Positions 1 to 11,341 of a stretch of DNA of 43,950 nucleotides are shown piece after piece. The notes below the pieces were generated by a model that saw nothing but the letters and a program-made list of their open reading frames with translations, ran no database searches and was not told the DNA's origin. Position 1 is the stretch's first letter. Each line of letters starts with the position of its first letter. A program made the position numbers and the translations under genes. Source of the stretch: Candidatus Frankia alpina (GTDB lineage: Bacteria; Actinomycetota; Actinomycetes; Frankiales; Frankiaceae); NCBI RefSeq assembly GCF_902806485.1, contig NZ_CADCWT010000014.1, positions 1 through 43,950 on the forward strand, in the 5' to 3' direction.

Positions 1-76
1 GGCCAGCACACTAGTGGCGAGTAGGCCGATCCAACCCGCGGGGGGCGACGTCCTTCCGGCCCCGCTGCCGTCATGC

Positions 77-128
77 ACCGTCCTCCCGGTCCGGCACCGC
101 GCGCGCGGTGCCGGACCGGGAGGACGGT
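77..128 (-). terminator. Perfect palindromic terminator of the transketolase gene
   Basis: Bases 77 to 128 form an uninterrupted 52-base perfect inverted repeat (26 bases per arm, centre GCGC). It begins at the last base of the transketolase stop codon. There is no clear T-tract on either side, as is common for terminators in very GC-rich actinobacteria. The symmetry means it could act in both directions. Bases 1-76 show no gene. Confidence 0.7.
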
Positions 129-2002
129 CAGCGCAGCAGGTCGCGAGCCGCCTCGACGATGTGCTTCGCCGAGATGACGGCGGCGTCGAGCAGCTCCTCG
201 GGCGTGCCGGAACCGGGCAGGGAACGCACCGCGAGGTGACGAACGGACAGCGGCAGCCCGCTGTCGTCCAGCGCCCCGAGCACGGCGCTGGCCAGGCCGC
301 CCTCCGGGTAGTGATCCTCGGCGACGACGATGCGCCCGCCGGTGGCCCGGGCGGCATCGAGCAGGGTCGCGGCGTCGACCGGCTTGACCGAGTAAAGGTC
401 GATCACCCGGGCGGCGACCCCCTCCGCGGCGAGCGTGTCGGCCGCGGCCAGGGCCTGGTGCAGGGTGACGCCGGCACCGATGAGCGTGACGGTGTCGCCG
501 TCCGAACGGCGCAGCACCTTGGAGCCGCCGGGGGCGAACGGCTCGTCCGGACCGTAGAGCACCGGGTAGGCGCCACGCGTGGTGCGCAGATAGCTCACCC
601 CGGACAGGTCGGCCATGATCTCAACGAGCTTGGCAGCGGACGTCGCATCGCTCGGGTAGAGCACCGTCGACCCGCCGACGGCCCGCATCATCGCCAGGTC
701 CTCCAGCGCCATCTGCGACGGACCGTCCGCGCCGATCTCCACCCCGGCGTGGCTGCCGGACAGCCGGATGTCGGCCTGGGAGATCGCCGCCATCCGGATG
801 AAGTCGTAGGCGCGGGAGAAGAAGGCGGCGAAGGTGGAGGCGAACGGCACATAGCCGCGCACCGACAGGCCGACCGCCGCCGCGACGAGCTGCTGCTCGG
901 CGATGAAGATCTCGAAGAACCGGTCCGGGTACGCCTTGCCGAAGTCCTCGGAGTACGTCGAGTTGCTCACCTCGGCATCGAGGGCGACGACGTCGGTGCG
1001 CGCCCCGAGGGCGGCCAGCGCCTGCCCGTAGGCCCGCCGCGTCGCGACCTTGGCGCCGAGCTCGTAGCTGGGCAGGGTGATCGCCGGCCGGCTGAAGGGC
1101 TCCGGGCGCGGGAAGTCCGGCCCCGGCACCGGGCCACGGATGCGCAGGTTGCGCTCGCCGCCGAGCTCGGCGATGGCACGCTCGGCCATGTCGGGCGGGA
1201 AGGGCTTGCCGTGCCAGCCCTCCTTGTCGGCGGTCTCCGAGAAGCCGGCGCCCTTGTGGGTGCGGGCGAGGATGACGGTCGGCCGGGTCGCATCCTCGGC
1301 GCCGGCGAGCGCCTCGTCGATCGCGGCGATGTCGTGGCCGTCGACGACGACCGCGCGAGCGCCGAACGACTCGACCCGCTTGGCGTAGGTGTCGAGATCC
1401 CAGCCGAGCTCGGTCGGGCCGCGCTGGCCGAGCCGGTTGACGTCGACGATCGCAATGAGGTTCGACAGGTTGTAGTAGGATGCCTTGTCCAGCGCCTCCC
1501 AGACCGACCCCTCCGCCATCTCGCTGTCGCCGCAGATCACCCAGACGCGGTAGGGCACCTTGTCCAGGTACTTGCCGGCGAGCGCCACCCCCACGCCGTC
1601 AGGCAGGCCCTGCCCGAGCGAACCGGTGGCGACGTCGACCCAGGGCAGGATCGGGGTGGGGTGGCCCTGCAGCCGCTCACCGAAGCGGCGGTAGCCGTTG
1701 ATGAGCTCGGCGTCGCTGACGACGCCGACCGCCTTGAAGATCGAGTAGATCAGCGGGGAGGCGTGCCCCTTCGAGAAGATGAGGTGGTCGTTCGCCGGGT
1801 CCTCGGGGTTGTCCCAGTCGTAGCGCAGGTGCCGGGCGACGAGGGCGGCCAGCACGTCCGCAGCGGACATCGAAGAGGTGGGATGTCCGGAACCGGCCGA
1901 GGTGCTGCTACGCACCGAGTCGACCCGCAGCTGCTGCGCGAATTCCCGGACTGTCTCCAGATCGGCCGTCCCGACCGCACTCTCGGATACGGGAGTTGCC
2001 AC
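128..2002 (-). CDS. tkt: Transketolase (single-chain, short type)
   Basis: Thiamine-diphosphate enzyme that moves two-carbon units between sugar phosphates in the non-oxidative pentose phosphate pathway. The 624-residue product has the N-terminal TPP domain (SAGSGHPTSSMSAAD near residue 35; cofactor/metal motif GDSEMAEG at 158-165 followed by the IVDVN asparagine), the pyrimidine-binding domain (IFIAEQQLVAAAVGLS) and the C-terminal transketolase domain. At about 620 residues it resembles the shorter transketolases rather than the 660-700-residue E. coli type. The GTG start at 2002 has a good ribosome site (AAGGAG, about six bases upstream). It is followed directly by a perfect hairpin, so it is probably the last gene of its transcript. 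An acetoin/DXP-synthase-like role is less likely because both halves are on one chain with transketolase motifs. Confidence 0.93.
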   Translation of the reverse strand: MATPVSESAVGTADLETVREFAQQLRVDSVRSSTSAGSGHPTSSMSAADVLAALVARHLRYDWDNPEDPANDHLIFSKGHASPLIYSIFKAVGVVSDAELINGYRRFGERLQGHPTPILPWVDVATGSLGQGLPDGVGVALAGKYLDKVPYRVWVICGDSEMAEGSVWEALDKASYYNLSNLIAIVDVNRLGQRGPTELGWDLDTYAKRVESFGARAVVVDGHDIAAIDEALAGAEDATRPTVILARTHKGAGFSETADKEGWHGKPFPPDMAERAIAELGGERNLRIRGPVPGPDFPRPEPFSRPAITLPSYELGAKVATRRAYGQALAALGARTDVVALDAEVSNSTYSEDFGKAYPDRFFEIFIAEQQLVAAAVGLSVRGYVPFASTFAAFFSRAYDFIRMAAISQADIRLSGSHAGVEIGADGPSQMALEDLAMMRAVGGSTVLYPSDATSAAKLVEIMADLSGVSYLRTTRGAYPVLYGPDEPFAPGGSKVLRRSDGDTVTLIGAGVTLHQALAAADTLAAEGVAARVIDLYSVKPVDAATLLDAARATGGRIVVAEDHYPEGGLASAVLGALDDSGLPLSVRHLAVRSLPGSGTPEELLDAAVISAKHIVEAARDLLR

Positions 2003-2396
2003 GCCAGTCTCCTTCGGAAGTCGTTACACTCACGGAAGGTAATCTCCGAAGTGTTGTCGCACGCGTCGGGTGGCCGTCTCCGCCGCCTTGCGTCACTACC
2101 GTTTGTCGCACTACCCTTTCACCCGGCGATCCGAACCGTACCAGCGTGGGTGACCACCGAAGAGGGCCGAACGCGCCGCGGGTAGGTCACATCGAAAAAT
2201 CACCCGATACCGCCCTCTGGCCGTCCCGCGACCCTCGGCCGCCCCGCCGCTGCCCACCGCCACCTGGCGGCACGCAGCCCCGGCGGGTGGCCCGCCCACA
2301 CCACGCCGGAAGGTGCCGAGCCGGTCGGTGCCGGCGGCAGGCCCATCCGCGCCGGGAAACGCCCGCCGCTGGAAACGCCCGTGCCGGGAGCAGGGC
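2003..2396. other. 394-base intergenic region upstream of the transketolase gene
   Basis: No convincing coding sequence on either strand. It should carry the transketolase promoter; the part nearest the gene (2020-2060) is less GC-rich than the rest. A short perfect 6-bp stem (2282-2287 with 2291-2296, loop TGG) lies between the DUF218 stop and this promoter region. I could not define a -10/-35 pair with confidence. Confidence 0.4.
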
Positions 2397-3083
2397 TCAG
2401 ACCGCCCGCGTGGTCGCCGAGGGTGGCGATGCCCGCTGGAAGAGCTGGTACCAGCGGTAGCCGATGCCCTCGCGAATGATGTAGCGGACCTTCATGTCGA
2501 CGCCGTGGACCGCCGGGCCGCGGGTGACCGGCGACGTGGCCGCGTCCAGCCCGAGGTCGCGTGCCATCGTCCGGGATCGCAGGCTGTGCCAGGGATCGGT
2601 GACCAGGACCGTCGACCGCCAGTGCCGGGTGTTCATGACCCCGGCGACGGCCGTCAGCGAACCGAGGGTGTCCGAGCCCTCCGGGATGACGATTACCCGA
2701 TCCGCGGGGATGCCGCGGCGGCGCAGGTACGCGGCGCCGGCCTCGGCCTCGGTGTAGCGATCGCCGGGCTGCTTGCCGCCGATGGTGATCACGTTCGGTG
2801 CGACGCCCTGCCGGTAGAGCTCCAGCGCATGGTCCAGGCGGGCGGCGAAGACCGCCGAGGGGCGCCCGTTGTACTGCGAAGCCCCGAGGACGACCAGGGT
2901 GTCGGAGGTGGGCCGGTGATCCTCCCGGCCCACCCACCACACCTGACAGAACGTCACCACCGTCAGGACCGCGATGGCGGCCACGACCGCGACCACAGCC
3001 CGGACCGCCCACCGCCACCAGGGAACCTGATACCAGGTCGCACGGAAGGGATGGACGGCGAGGCTAGGACGGGACAGACCCAC
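2397..3083 (-). CDS. DUF218 / YdcF-SanA family membrane protein
   Basis: A 228-residue protein with one N-terminal transmembrane helix (about residues 27-48) and a DUF218 domain. Family marks visible are LVVLGASQYNGRPS near residue 63, the GGKQPGDRYTEAEA segment, and LVTDPWHSLRS. Family members such as SanA, ElyC and YdcF are linked to envelope integrity, and ElyC to lipid-carrier and peptidoglycan homeostasis, but the biochemical activity is not established. Topology predicts a short cytoplasmic N-terminus and an external DUF218 domain. The GTG start at 3083 has no strong ribosome site, so a slightly different start is possible. A hairpin separates it from glyQS upstream. Confidence 0.8.
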   Translation of the reverse strand: MGLSRPSLAVHPFRATWYQVPWWRWAVRAVVAVVAAIAVLTVVTFCQVWWVGREDHRPTSDTLVVLGASQYNGRPSAVFAARLDHALELYRQGVAPNVITIGGKQPGDRYTEAEAGAAYLRRRGIPADRVIVIPEGSDTLGSLTAVAGVMNTRHWRSTVLVTDPWHSLRSRTMARDLGLDAATSPVTRGPAVHGVDMKVRYIIREGIGYRWYQLFQRASPPSATTRAV

Positions 3084-3095
3084 GCGATGGAACAG

Positions 3096-3115
3096 TAGCC
3101 CCCCGTCGGGGGCTA
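3096..3115 (-). terminator. Perfect 8-bp hairpin downstream of glyQS
   Basis: TAGCCCCC (3096-3103), loop CGTC, GGGGGCTA (3108-3115). It lies 76 bases past the glyQS stop and just before the DUF218 gene on the same strand. It lacks a T-run, so it may be a weak or factor-dependent terminator. Confidence 0.5.
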
Positions 3116-3191
3116 TCCGACACAGCGCGGCCTGTGTACACGTTCGTCCTGGTTCTTTCGCGGGTGACCGGACGGCGGTCCGGGGGCGGCG

Positions 3192-6245
<3,054 letters not shown>

Positions 6246-6479
6246 CGGGTGAGCCTCGGCTTTTCGCTGTCACGGTCACGAGCGGGGCGGGGCGCCCCAC
6301 CCACGGTCCGGCCCCGGGCCGCGCGCGGCGATCTGCCGGGGACAGACCCTCCAATGATCACGGGTCGGTGATGCTGACCCGAGGCTACCGGTCGGCACCG
6401 ACAATCCGGTGCCAGGCCGGGCCCGCGCCACGACATCCCGGCCGGCGGGCACCACGGAACACCAAGCGGCCAGGGCCGG

Positions 6480-6974
6480 TCAGGACGAGCCGGGCGCAGC
6501 GGTATCCGCGTCCGCGGCGCGGTCCGAGCGGTAGGTCCGGGCGAGGTGGTCGACGTCCCCATCGCCCGCCTCGGTGGGACCGACGCCGGGCCGGCCGCCG
6601 CCGGCGCCCCGAGCCACGGGCGGGTCCACGGCGGCGAGCACCTCGAAGGCGCCGGGCACATCGACGGCGTGGGCGAGCAGCGGCGTGAGGGCATAACGCA
6701 CCTCGAACGCGGACAGCGCCCGGCGCCACGGGCCGGGGCCGTCCCACTCGGTGGTCAGCAGCCAGGACGCCGGCTCGTCGAGCGCCCGGGCCAGCCGGCC
6801 GGACCGGAAGCCGCCGGCCCGGGCGAGCGCGCCGAGCGCCGCCCGCGCCGCCGCCGGAAAGCCGGCCGCGGCCGCCCCCGGCACCGCGAAGCGGATCTCG
6901 GCGACCACCGGCGCCCCGCAACCCGCAGCCGCCCAGCCGGCGTCGGCATCAGCGTCGGCCGGCAGGTCAGGCAC
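6480..6974 (-). CDS. Antibiotic-biosynthesis-monooxygenase-like (ABM fold) protein
   Basis: A 164-residue protein. The middle (VAEIRFAVPG to AVDVPGAFEVL, about residues 24-115) has the pattern of a dimeric alpha/beta-barrel ABM domain, with LARAGGFRSGRLARAL followed by WLLTTEWDG. The C-terminal 50 residues are low-complexity Gly/Asp/Ala. The GTG start overlaps the end of uppS by eight bases, so the two are probably translated together. No substrate can be inferred; many ABM-fold proteins are not enzymes of antibiotic synthesis. The assignment rests on pattern resemblance only. Confidence 0.6.
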   Translation of the reverse strand: MPDLPADADADAGWAAAGCGAPVVAEIRFAVPGAAAAGFPAAARAALGALARAGGFRSGRLARALDEPASWLLTTEWDGPGPWRRALSAFEVRYALTPLLAHAVDVPGAFEVLAAVDPPVARGAGGGRPGVGPTEAGDGDVDHLARTYRSDRAADADTAAPGSS

Positions 6975-7764
6975 GGTGGGCGACGATCCCGCCGTAGCGC
7001 CGGTCGCGGCGGGCGTACTCCTCGCACGCCTGCCACAGATTGCGCCGGTCGAAGTCGGGCCACAGCGTCTCGACGAACGAGAACTCGGCGTAGGCCGCCT
7101 GCCAGAGCAGGAAATTGCTCAGCCGCTGCTCGCCGGACGTCCTGATGACCAGGTCGAGGTCGGGCATGTCGGGCTCGTCGAGGTAGCGGCTCACCGTGGC
7201 CTCGTCGATCCGGTCGGCCCGCAGCCGACCCTCGCGCACGTCCCGGGCGATCGCCGCCGCCGCGTCTGCGATCTCGGCCCGCCCGCCGTAGTTCACGCAC
7301 ATCACCAGCGTGAGCCGATCGTTGTCGCGGGTGCGCTCCTCCGAGGACTCCAAGCGCCGGATCACGTTCCCCCAGAGCCGCGGTCGGCGCCCCGCCCACC
7401 GCACCCGCACCCCGAGCGCTTCCATGTCCGCGATCCGCCGGCCGAACACCTTGTCGGTGAAGCGCATCAGGAACGCCACCTCGTCCGGCGAACGCTTCCA
7501 GTTCTCCGTCGAGAAGGCGTACACCGACAGCCATCGCACGCCAAGCTCGATCGCGCCCTCGACGCAGTCGAACAGCGCGTCCTCCCCGGCCTCGTGCCCC
7601 TTCGTCCGGGCGAGCCCGCGCCGCTTGGCCCAGCGGCCGTTGCCGTCCATGACGATGCCCACATGCCGTGGAACCAGGCTGCGCGGCAGCGCCGGGGGCC
7701 GAGCCCCCGAGGGATGGGGGTGCGGATCACGGAACCGCGTCCCCACGTCATTGCGCAAAGTCAC
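6967..7764 (-). CDS. uppS: Isoprenyl transferase (undecaprenyl diphosphate synthase family)
   Basis: Cis-prenyltransferase that extends a prenyl diphosphate to the polyprenyl lipid carrier used for peptidoglycan and other wall polymers. The 265-residue protein has the family signature HVGIVMDGNGRWAKRRG (catalytic Asp within it, about residues 34-50), ERTRDNDRLTLVMCVNYGGR, and the C-terminal DLVIRTSGEQRLSNFLLWQ and FVETLWPDF motifs. The GTG at 7764 has an excellent ribosome site (GGGGAGG). Actinobacteria often carry two paralogues, so chain length cannot be stated. It supplies the lipid carrier for mraY and murG at the other end of the window. Confidence 0.95.
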   Translation of the reverse strand: MTLRNDVGTRFRDPHPHPSGARPPALPRSLVPRHVGIVMDGNGRWAKRRGLARTKGHEAGEDALFDCVEGAIELGVRWLSVYAFSTENWKRSPDEVAFLMRFTDKVFGRRIADMEALGVRVRWAGRRPRLWGNVIRRLESSEERTRDNDRLTLVMCVNYGGRAEIADAAAAIARDVREGRLRADRIDEATVSRYLDEPDMPDLDLVIRTSGEQRLSNFLLWQAAYAEFSFVETLWPDFDRRNLWQACEEYARRDRRYGGIVAHRA

Positions 7765-8062
7765 TGCCTACCTCCCCAGAACCGGCCGGGGCAGCGCAGA
7801 GCCGTCATCCGTCGTACCGGTACCTGCCATCGCCACACCGTCCCCCTGCCAACGCCGGATCGTGCCGGGAGCGCCCACCACCGCTGTCCACCTCACCATG
7901 TCCGTCCTCGTCCCCTCCCAGCGCATCCCCGACCAGCACGTGTCCCCCGACCTGCGCATGTTCCCCGACCTGCGTCCGGCGAGCTGTGGACCGACCGGAA
8001 CGACGCCGTCCCGGCGCGACTACTCGAACGACGCGGCCCCGAACCGGCCCAGCCACGGCCAC
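7765..8062. other. 298-base intergenic region with short imperfect tandem repeat
   Basis: No credible gene between recO and uppS. Bases about 7924-7976 hold three imperfect copies of a 17-18-base unit built around CCCCGACC(T/A)GC. The segment probably contains the uppS promoter. Short frames on both strands here lack start context and family resemblance. Confidence 0.4.
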
Positions 8063-8794
8063 TCATGCCCGTTCCAGATGCGGTAGCGCGCGCAGCCCCC
8101 GTTCGAGATGCCACTGGAGATAGGCGGCGACGATGCCACCGGCCTCCCGCCGGGCGCGGACGTCGCTGACCAGCGCGCCGTCCCAGTCGCCGCGCAACAG
8201 GTCGGTGAGCAGCCGCACCGCCCCCGCCGAGACCGACGCAGCGCCGTGCGGACGACATTGCGGGCACACTACGCCGCCGCCCGCAACGGACAACGACAGG
8301 TGCTGCCCCGGCTCCCCGCACCGCGCGCAGTCGTCCAGGGCCATGCCGTAGCCGGACACCGCCAGCGATCGGAGCAGGAAGGCGTCCAGCACGAGCGGGG
8401 CCGGCCGCTGCCCCGCGGCCAGGGTGCGCAGACCGCCGACGAGCAGCAGGAACAGCCGCAGCGCGGGCTGACGCTCCTCGCTGGTCAGCCGCTCGGCGGT
8501 CTCAAGCATCACGGCCGCGGCGGTGTGCCGGCCGTAGTCGAGCGCGATCGTCGTCCCGTAGGGGGAGATGATGTCGGCCTGGGTGACGGTGTCCAGCGAC
8601 CGGCCGGAGTGCATCATCAGATCGACGTATGTGCCCGGCTCCAGCCGGGAGCCGAACCGCGAGGACGTCTTGCGCACACCCTTGGCGACGGCCCGGACCC
8701 GGCCGCCCCGCCGGGTGAGCACGGTGATGATGCGGTCCGCCTCGGCGAGAGGGGTCGTTCGCAGGACGACCCCTTCGTCGCGATACACCGGCAC
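8063..8794 (-). CDS. recO: DNA repair protein RecO
   Basis: Recombination mediator that helps RecR load RecA onto SSB-coated single-stranded DNA. The 243-residue product begins YRDEGVVLRTTPLAEADRI, the typical OB-fold start of RecO, and carries a four-cysteine zinc site (CARCGEPG, then CPQC) in the C-terminal half. I chose the GTG at 8794 because the conserved domain begins at the third residue; the frame stays open upstream to 9004, but that stretch is cysteine- and arginine-rich and unlike RecO. The ribosome site is weak, so translation may be leaderless or use a nearby start. Its neighbours era and uppS are the usual actinobacterial context. Confidence 0.92.
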   Translation of the reverse strand: MPVYRDEGVVLRTTPLAEADRIITVLTRRGGRVRAVAKGVRKTSSRFGSRLEPGTYVDLMMHSGRSLDTVTQADIISPYGTTIALDYGRHTAAAVMLETAERLTSEERQPALRLFLLLVGGLRTLAAGQRPAPLVLDAFLLRSLAVSGYGMALDDCARCGEPGQHLSLSVAGGGVVCPQCRPHGAASVSAGAVRLLTDLLRGDWDGALVSDVRARREAGGIVAAYLQWHLERGLRALPHLERA

Positions 8795-8973
8795 CCGCCC
8801 ATGGTTGCACGACCCTGGGTCGGCGCGGTAAAGCGAGGTCATCCGGCAGAGGACGGCGACGAACCAACCCCGTTTTGCAACCTCCCGTATGCAAGGAAGC
8901 ACAAATAGACAACTCTGCCGACGGATACCGGCCTCGCCTGCACCGCGCGCCGCCGGTTGCGGATGATGGTTCG

Positions 8974-9827
8974 GTGCGGGTGGTGCGGCGGGCGGCGCGA
9001 GCAATCCTCATCGACGGCAACGGCCGCCTGGTGCTCTTCCGGCGGACGCTGCCGAAGCGCAAGCCCTACTGGTCCACGCCCGGCGGCGGGGTGGACCGCG
9101 AGGACGGCTCGGTGGAGGCGGCGCTGCACCGCGAGCTCGCCGAGGAACTCGGGGCGACGGTCGACCGCGTCTCCTCACCAGCCCGCCGCGCGGCGACGGG
9201 ATCGCGGTGTCGCACTTCTTCGTCTGCCGCCTGGTCTCCATGGACCTGAGCAAGCGCACCGGCGAGGAGTTCACGAACCCCGCCAAGGGCCGCTACGACG
9301 TCGGACGGATCGATCTGCGCGGCAAGAAGCTCAACCGCTACGCCCTGCAACCGCCGGAGGCCAAGGAATTCATCCTCGCCAGGCGCCAGGCGCTGCTGGT
9401 CGCCGCGCTCACCGACGACGCGCCGCCGCTGACCCTCGCCAGCCCCGCCGCGACCGCTCCGCCCGCATGGTCCGCGGCGACAGGCGCCTGCGCCCCCGAA
9501 CCGGCCCCCGACGACGCCGCGACACCCGACCAGACCATCACGGCCGACGAGACGGTGAGCACCGACCAGGCTGGGACGGCCGGCGAGGCCACGATGTCCC
9601 AGCACGCCAATTCCGATGACGCCGGGACGCCGGATTGCGGATCCTCCGCCCCCACCCCCGCCCCCGCGACCATGGACGCCGGCAAGGTGGCAGAGCGGCG
9701 GCCGCGGCGGGCTATGCCACCGATCCTGGAGATCGTCGACGGTGCGGTAGTCAACGACGGGTCCGACCCCCCGACCCGGGCGCTTCCACGCCCGCGTCGG
9801 TGGCCCCGGTGGCCGTTCCACCGCTGA
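8974..9827 (+). pseudogene. Nudix hydrolase split by a frameshift
   Basis: The first part (8974 to about 9170, frame starting at the GTG 8974) encodes a Nudix fold with RAILIDGNGRLVLFRR and the Nudix box, ending in LHRELAEELGA. The continuation SHFFVCRLVSMDLSKRTGEEF is in another frame, open from before 9171 to 9827. The join lies between about 9165 and 9200 and needs loss of two bases' worth of frame (one base removed or two added). Beyond about base 9420 the product is a low-complexity Thr/Asp/Ala/Pro tail ending in PRRWPRWPFHR. Nudix enzymes cleave nucleoside-diphosphate-linked compounds; the substrate is unknown. It is divergent from recO. Either a true pseudogene or a sequence error. Confidence 0.7.
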
Positions 9828-9990
9828 CCGGTACCGACACCTACCGCCTTGCGGTGCATTTTGCGCGGTCTGCCCTCCGAAACCGTGCCTACCGCACCGC
9901 AACCCGCCAAGCGCACCGCACTGCGATACGCACACCGGTGCCGTGCGCGCCGCACCGCGGGTCGGCGATGAACCGTCCCGGTTACGCGGG
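9828..9990. other. Convergent gap between the Nudix gene and era
   Basis: 163 bases between two converging genes. It is rich in short ACCGCA / CGCACC units (about 9890-9955). No clear hairpin-plus-T-tract terminator was found. Confidence 0.3.
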
Positions 9991-10935
9991 CTAGAAACCC
10001 AGGCGGCGTAGCTGGCGGGGGTCTCGCTGCCAGTCCTTGGCGACCTTGACGTGCAGGTCCAGGAAGACCGGCGTCCCGAGCAATGCCTCGATCTGCCCGC
10101 GGGCCCGGGTGCCGACCGCCTTGAGTCGGGAGCCACCGGCGCCGATGACGATCGCCTTCTGGCTGGGTCGCTCGACGAAGACGTTGACCCGCACGTCCAG
10201 CAGCGGGTTCTGCGGTGATCGGCCCTCCCGGGGGATCATCTCCTCGACGACCACCGCCAGCGAGTGGGGCAGCTCGTCGCGGACCCCTTCCAGGGCCGCC
10301 TCCCGGACCAGCTCGGCGACCATGACCTGCTCGGGCTCGTCGGTCAGCTCGCCGCCGGGGTAGAGCGCGGGCCCCTTCGGCAGCCGGGCGGCCAGCAGTT
10401 CGGCGAGCACGTCCACCTGGTAGGAGCGGATGGCGCTGACCGGGACGATGTCACTGAACTCGCCGAGGCCGGCGACGTCGAGCAGCCGCGCGCCGATCCG
10501 GTCCGCGTCGCCGACCTTGTCGGTCTTGGTCAGGATGGCCACCACCGGTGTCCGTTTCGGCAGGCGGGACAGCTCCTCGGCGATGAAGCGGTCACCGCGG
10601 CCCACGGGCTCGTCGGCGGGCATGCAGAACCCGACGACGTCGACCTCGGACAGGGTGGCCCGCACGACGTCGTTGAGCCGCTGCCCGAGCAGGGTGCGCG
10701 GCCGGTGCAGGCCGGGCGTGTCGACGAGGACGAGCTGGGCGTCGGCGCGGTGCACGATGCCCCGGATGGCGTGCCGGGTCGTCTGCGGCCGGCCGCTGGT
10801 GATGGCGACCTTGGTACCGACCAGCGCATTGGTCAACGTCGATTTGCCGGCGTTGGGCCGGCCGACGAGGCAGGCGAACCCGGACCGGAACTCGATCGGG
10901 GTCGTGCCGCCGGAGGCGGGGCTCGGGGTCGACAC
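9991..10935 (-). CDS. era: GTPase Era
   Basis: Ribosome-associated GTPase needed for 30S subunit maturation; it binds the 3' end of 16S rRNA. The 314-residue protein carries G1 GRPNAGKST, G3 DTPGLH and G4 TKTD in the GTPase domain, and a C-terminal KH domain (VIGAGGSRLKAVGTRARGQI, then DLHVKVAKDWQ). I place the start at GTG 10935, one base after the stop of the upstream deaminase-like gene; the open frame extends to 11046, but that part overlaps the neighbour and is not Era-like. Tight spacing implies one operon with the CorC, ybeY and phoH genes. Confidence 0.95.
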   Translation of the reverse strand: MSTPSPASGGTTPIEFRSGFACLVGRPNAGKSTLTNALVGTKVAITSGRPQTTRHAIRGIVHRADAQLVLVDTPGLHRPRTLLGQRLNDVVRATLSEVDVVGFCMPADEPVGRGDRFIAEELSRLPKRTPVVAILTKTDKVGDADRIGARLLDVAGLGEFSDIVPVSAIRSYQVDVLAELLAARLPKGPALYPGGELTDEPEQVMVAELVREAALEGVRDELPHSLAVVVEEMIPREGRSPQNPLLDVRVNVFVERPSQKAIVIGAGGSRLKAVGTRARGQIEALLGTPVFLDLHVKVAKDWQRDPRQLRRLGF

Positions 10936-10936
10936 G

Positions 10937-11341
10937 CTAGCTGGTCGCCCTGCGGCGGGCCACGCCGTCGGTGCCACCGAGGAAGACGGGGACGCCGGCG
11001 CCGAACTCGGCCAGGGTTGCAAGATCATCACTCGCGATCTCGTCACCCTCGGTGACGACGGCCGCGGCCTCGAAGCGGCGCGCCCCGCTGGAGACCGCCG
11101 CGGCCACGGCCGCCCGCAGGGCCGAGATCGTCAGCTCAGGCCGGCTCAGGCCGACGGTGGCGGCGGCGTAGGTGCGGCCGTCGGTGTCGCGCAGGGCCGC
11201 ACCCTCGGCGCGCCGACCGTCGGGGACGTGAGCGCGCAGCCGCGCCGAGCGGGCCAGGACGAGCAGCTTCGCGTCCTGGGCGGCCAGGTCGAGGGCCGCC
11301 CCGGCGGGCGCGGTCGCCGGCCTGGTCGGATCTGGGGTCAC
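10937..11341 (-). CDS. Cytidine-deaminase-fold protein lacking the zinc site
   Basis: A 134-residue protein between era and the CBS/CorC gene, the place of Rv2365c in Mycobacterium. The layout (LAARSARLRAHVP-like start, then DTDGRTYAAATVGLS, a long helix LRAAVAAAVSSG, then AAAVVTEGD) follows the cytidine deaminase fold. The expected Cys/His-Ala-Glu motif at the helix start and the later Pro-Cys-x-x-Cys are absent: the protein contains no cysteine. It is therefore unlikely to deaminate cytidine and may be structural or ligand-binding. The GTG start at 11341 overlaps the upstream TGA in a GTGA junction, indicating translational coupling. Confidence 0.7.
   Translation of the reverse strand: MTPDPTRPATAPAGAALDLAAQDAKLLVLARSARLRAHVPDGRRAEGAALRDTDGRTYAAATVGLSRPELTISALRAAVAAAVSSGARRFEAAAVVTEGDEIASDDLATLAEFGAGVPVFLGGTDGVARRRATS

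Noticed and set aside
14..2185. 723-codon plus-strand open frame opposite the transketolase gene
   Set aside because: Antisense shadow caused by GC-rich codon structure; sequence is low-complexity Arg/Gly/Asp with no family resemblance.
7805..8062. 85-codon minus-strand frame between recO and uppS
   Set aside because: Repeat-derived Val-Gly units with no ribosome site or family match.
8795..9004. 70-residue N-terminal extension of recO
   Set aside because: RecO homology begins at the GTG 8794; the extension overlaps the divergent promoter region and is not RecO-like.
10936..11046. N-terminal extension of Era in the open frame
   Set aside because: It overlaps the upstream deaminase-like gene and has no Era resemblance; GTG 10935 sits one base after the upstream stop.
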